From Corynebacterium sp. (GTDB taxonomy: Bacteria > Actinomycetota > Actinomycetes > Mycobacteriales > Mycobacteriaceae): a stretch of 34,386 nt of DNA. Positions 34,125 through 34,386 of this stretch are shown one piece after another. The notes below the pieces were generated by a model that saw only the letters and a program-made list of their open reading frames with translations, did no database searches and was not told the DNA's origin. Position numbers and translations under genes: made by a program. The stretch's first letter is position 1. Every line of letters starts with the position of its first letter. Where the stretch lies: NCBI GenBank assembly GCA_030530875.1, contig JAUMUD010000005.1, forward strand, positions 1 through 34,386, in the 5' to 3' direction.

Positions 34125-34386
34125 TAGTTAACGGCCTCCAAGGTCAGTCGATTTGCGGGTGCTGAGAGTGGCACATTATCGCGGTTGAGCAGCCAGGCTG
34201 CAATATCGTGGAAGAGTGGGGCGGCACTTTGGCCACCTTCACCGTGCACACCGCGCTCTGGGCGGTCAAGCATGATGCCCACGACAAAGCGCGGATTATC
34301 GGCGGGTGCGATACCAGCGAAGGTAATCCAGTAGGCGCTATTGGAATAGGCGCCGGTATTTGGGTCCACCTGCTGGGCGGTACCGG
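34124..34386 (-). CDS. ftsI: C-terminal end of septal transpeptidase FtsI/PBP3 (partial, 5' end outside window)
   Basis: The frame is open to the window edge. The first codons at the edge read GTAQQVDPNTGAYS, the segment immediately after the KTG box of class B penicillin-binding proteins, followed by ITFAGIAPADNPRFVVGIMLDRP, typical of FtsI. The last 86 or so residues of the transpeptidase domain and a C-terminal segment with AAPLFHDIAAWLL are present; the SxxK and SxN motifs are off the window. The stop overlaps the murE start (TAATG). Confidence 0.92.
   Translation of the reverse strand, partial: GTAQQVDPNTGAYSNSAYWITFAGIAPADNPRFVVGIMLDRPERGVHGEGGQSAAPLFHDIAAWLLNRDNVPLSAPANRLTLEAVN

Noticed and set aside
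1-34386. CRISPR array, tRNA, rRNA, insertion sequence or prophage
   Set aside because: No regularly spaced repeats, cloverleaf-like gene, transposase or integrase was seen; the only repeats are coding stalks and the ftsZ linker.

Overview
The window reads as chromosomal DNA of a mycolic-acid actinobacterium, most likely a Corynebacterium. The evidence is gene content and order: a division and cell-wall (dcw) cluster running ftsI-murE-murF-mraY-murD-ftsW-murG-murC-ftsQ-ftsZ-pgeF-sepF-yggT-wag31, then ileS behind an actinobacterial-type T-box, a DivIVA/Wag31 polar-growth protein, a meso-DAP-type MurE, an MTB12/CFP2-family lipoprotein, and bioB followed by the short Cys-rich auxiliary gene known from mycobacteria as Rv1590/BsaP. 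No rRNA, tRNA, CRISPR array, insertion sequence or phage gene was seen.

Layout, left to right. Positions 1-1194 (+ strand) hold the end of one surface protein gene and a complete second one; both have a charged or proline-rich stalk and nearly the same C-terminal membrane anchor. Positions 1191-11088 (- strand) form a tight ten-gene block in transcription order: lspA, a pseudouridine synthase, a small membrane protein, dnaE1, ilvA, a YigZ/IMPACT protein, a lipoprotein, bioB, bsaP and a DUF2567-like membrane protein. Positions 11117-12076 (+) hold a lipoprotein gene divergent from lspA. Positions 12212-12751 (-) hold an MTB12-like lipoprotein, divergent from an L-asparaginase gene at 12857-13747 (+). 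Positions 13744-16538 (-) hold a large wall-facing surface protein translationally coupled to dinB. Positions 16620-19733 hold ileS with its promoter and T-box. Positions 19979-20137 hold a 52-residue membrane protein. Positions 20228-34386 are the dcw cluster, ending at the window edge inside ftsI.

How it works together. MurE, MurF, MurD and MurC build the UDP-MurNAc-pentapeptide. MraY and MurG make lipid I and II. FtsW and FtsI polymerise and crosslink septal peptidoglycan, guided by FtsZ, SepF and FtsQ, while Wag31 organises polar growth and PgeF removes mis-incorporated residues. LspA processes lipoproteins, three of which are encoded in the same window.

Regulatory signals visible in the sequence: a promoter plus ultrashort-stem-I T-box ahead of ileS; several genes (dnaE1, ilvA, ansA, the divergent lspA/lipoprotein pair) with a TANNNT -10 hexamer 5-8 nt before the start codon, suggesting leaderless mRNAs; stem-loop terminators after wag31, ileS and the MTB12-like gene; and a 9-bp inverted repeat upstream of ftsZ. 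No stretch above 300 bases lacks a gene; the longest gap (about 245 bases, 19734-19978) holds the ileS promoter and T-box. Lineage-level oddities are the absence of yggS between pgeF and sepF, an atypical FtsZ C-terminus, and a fold-only match of the 489-residue surface protein to ConA/GH16 lectin-like domains.
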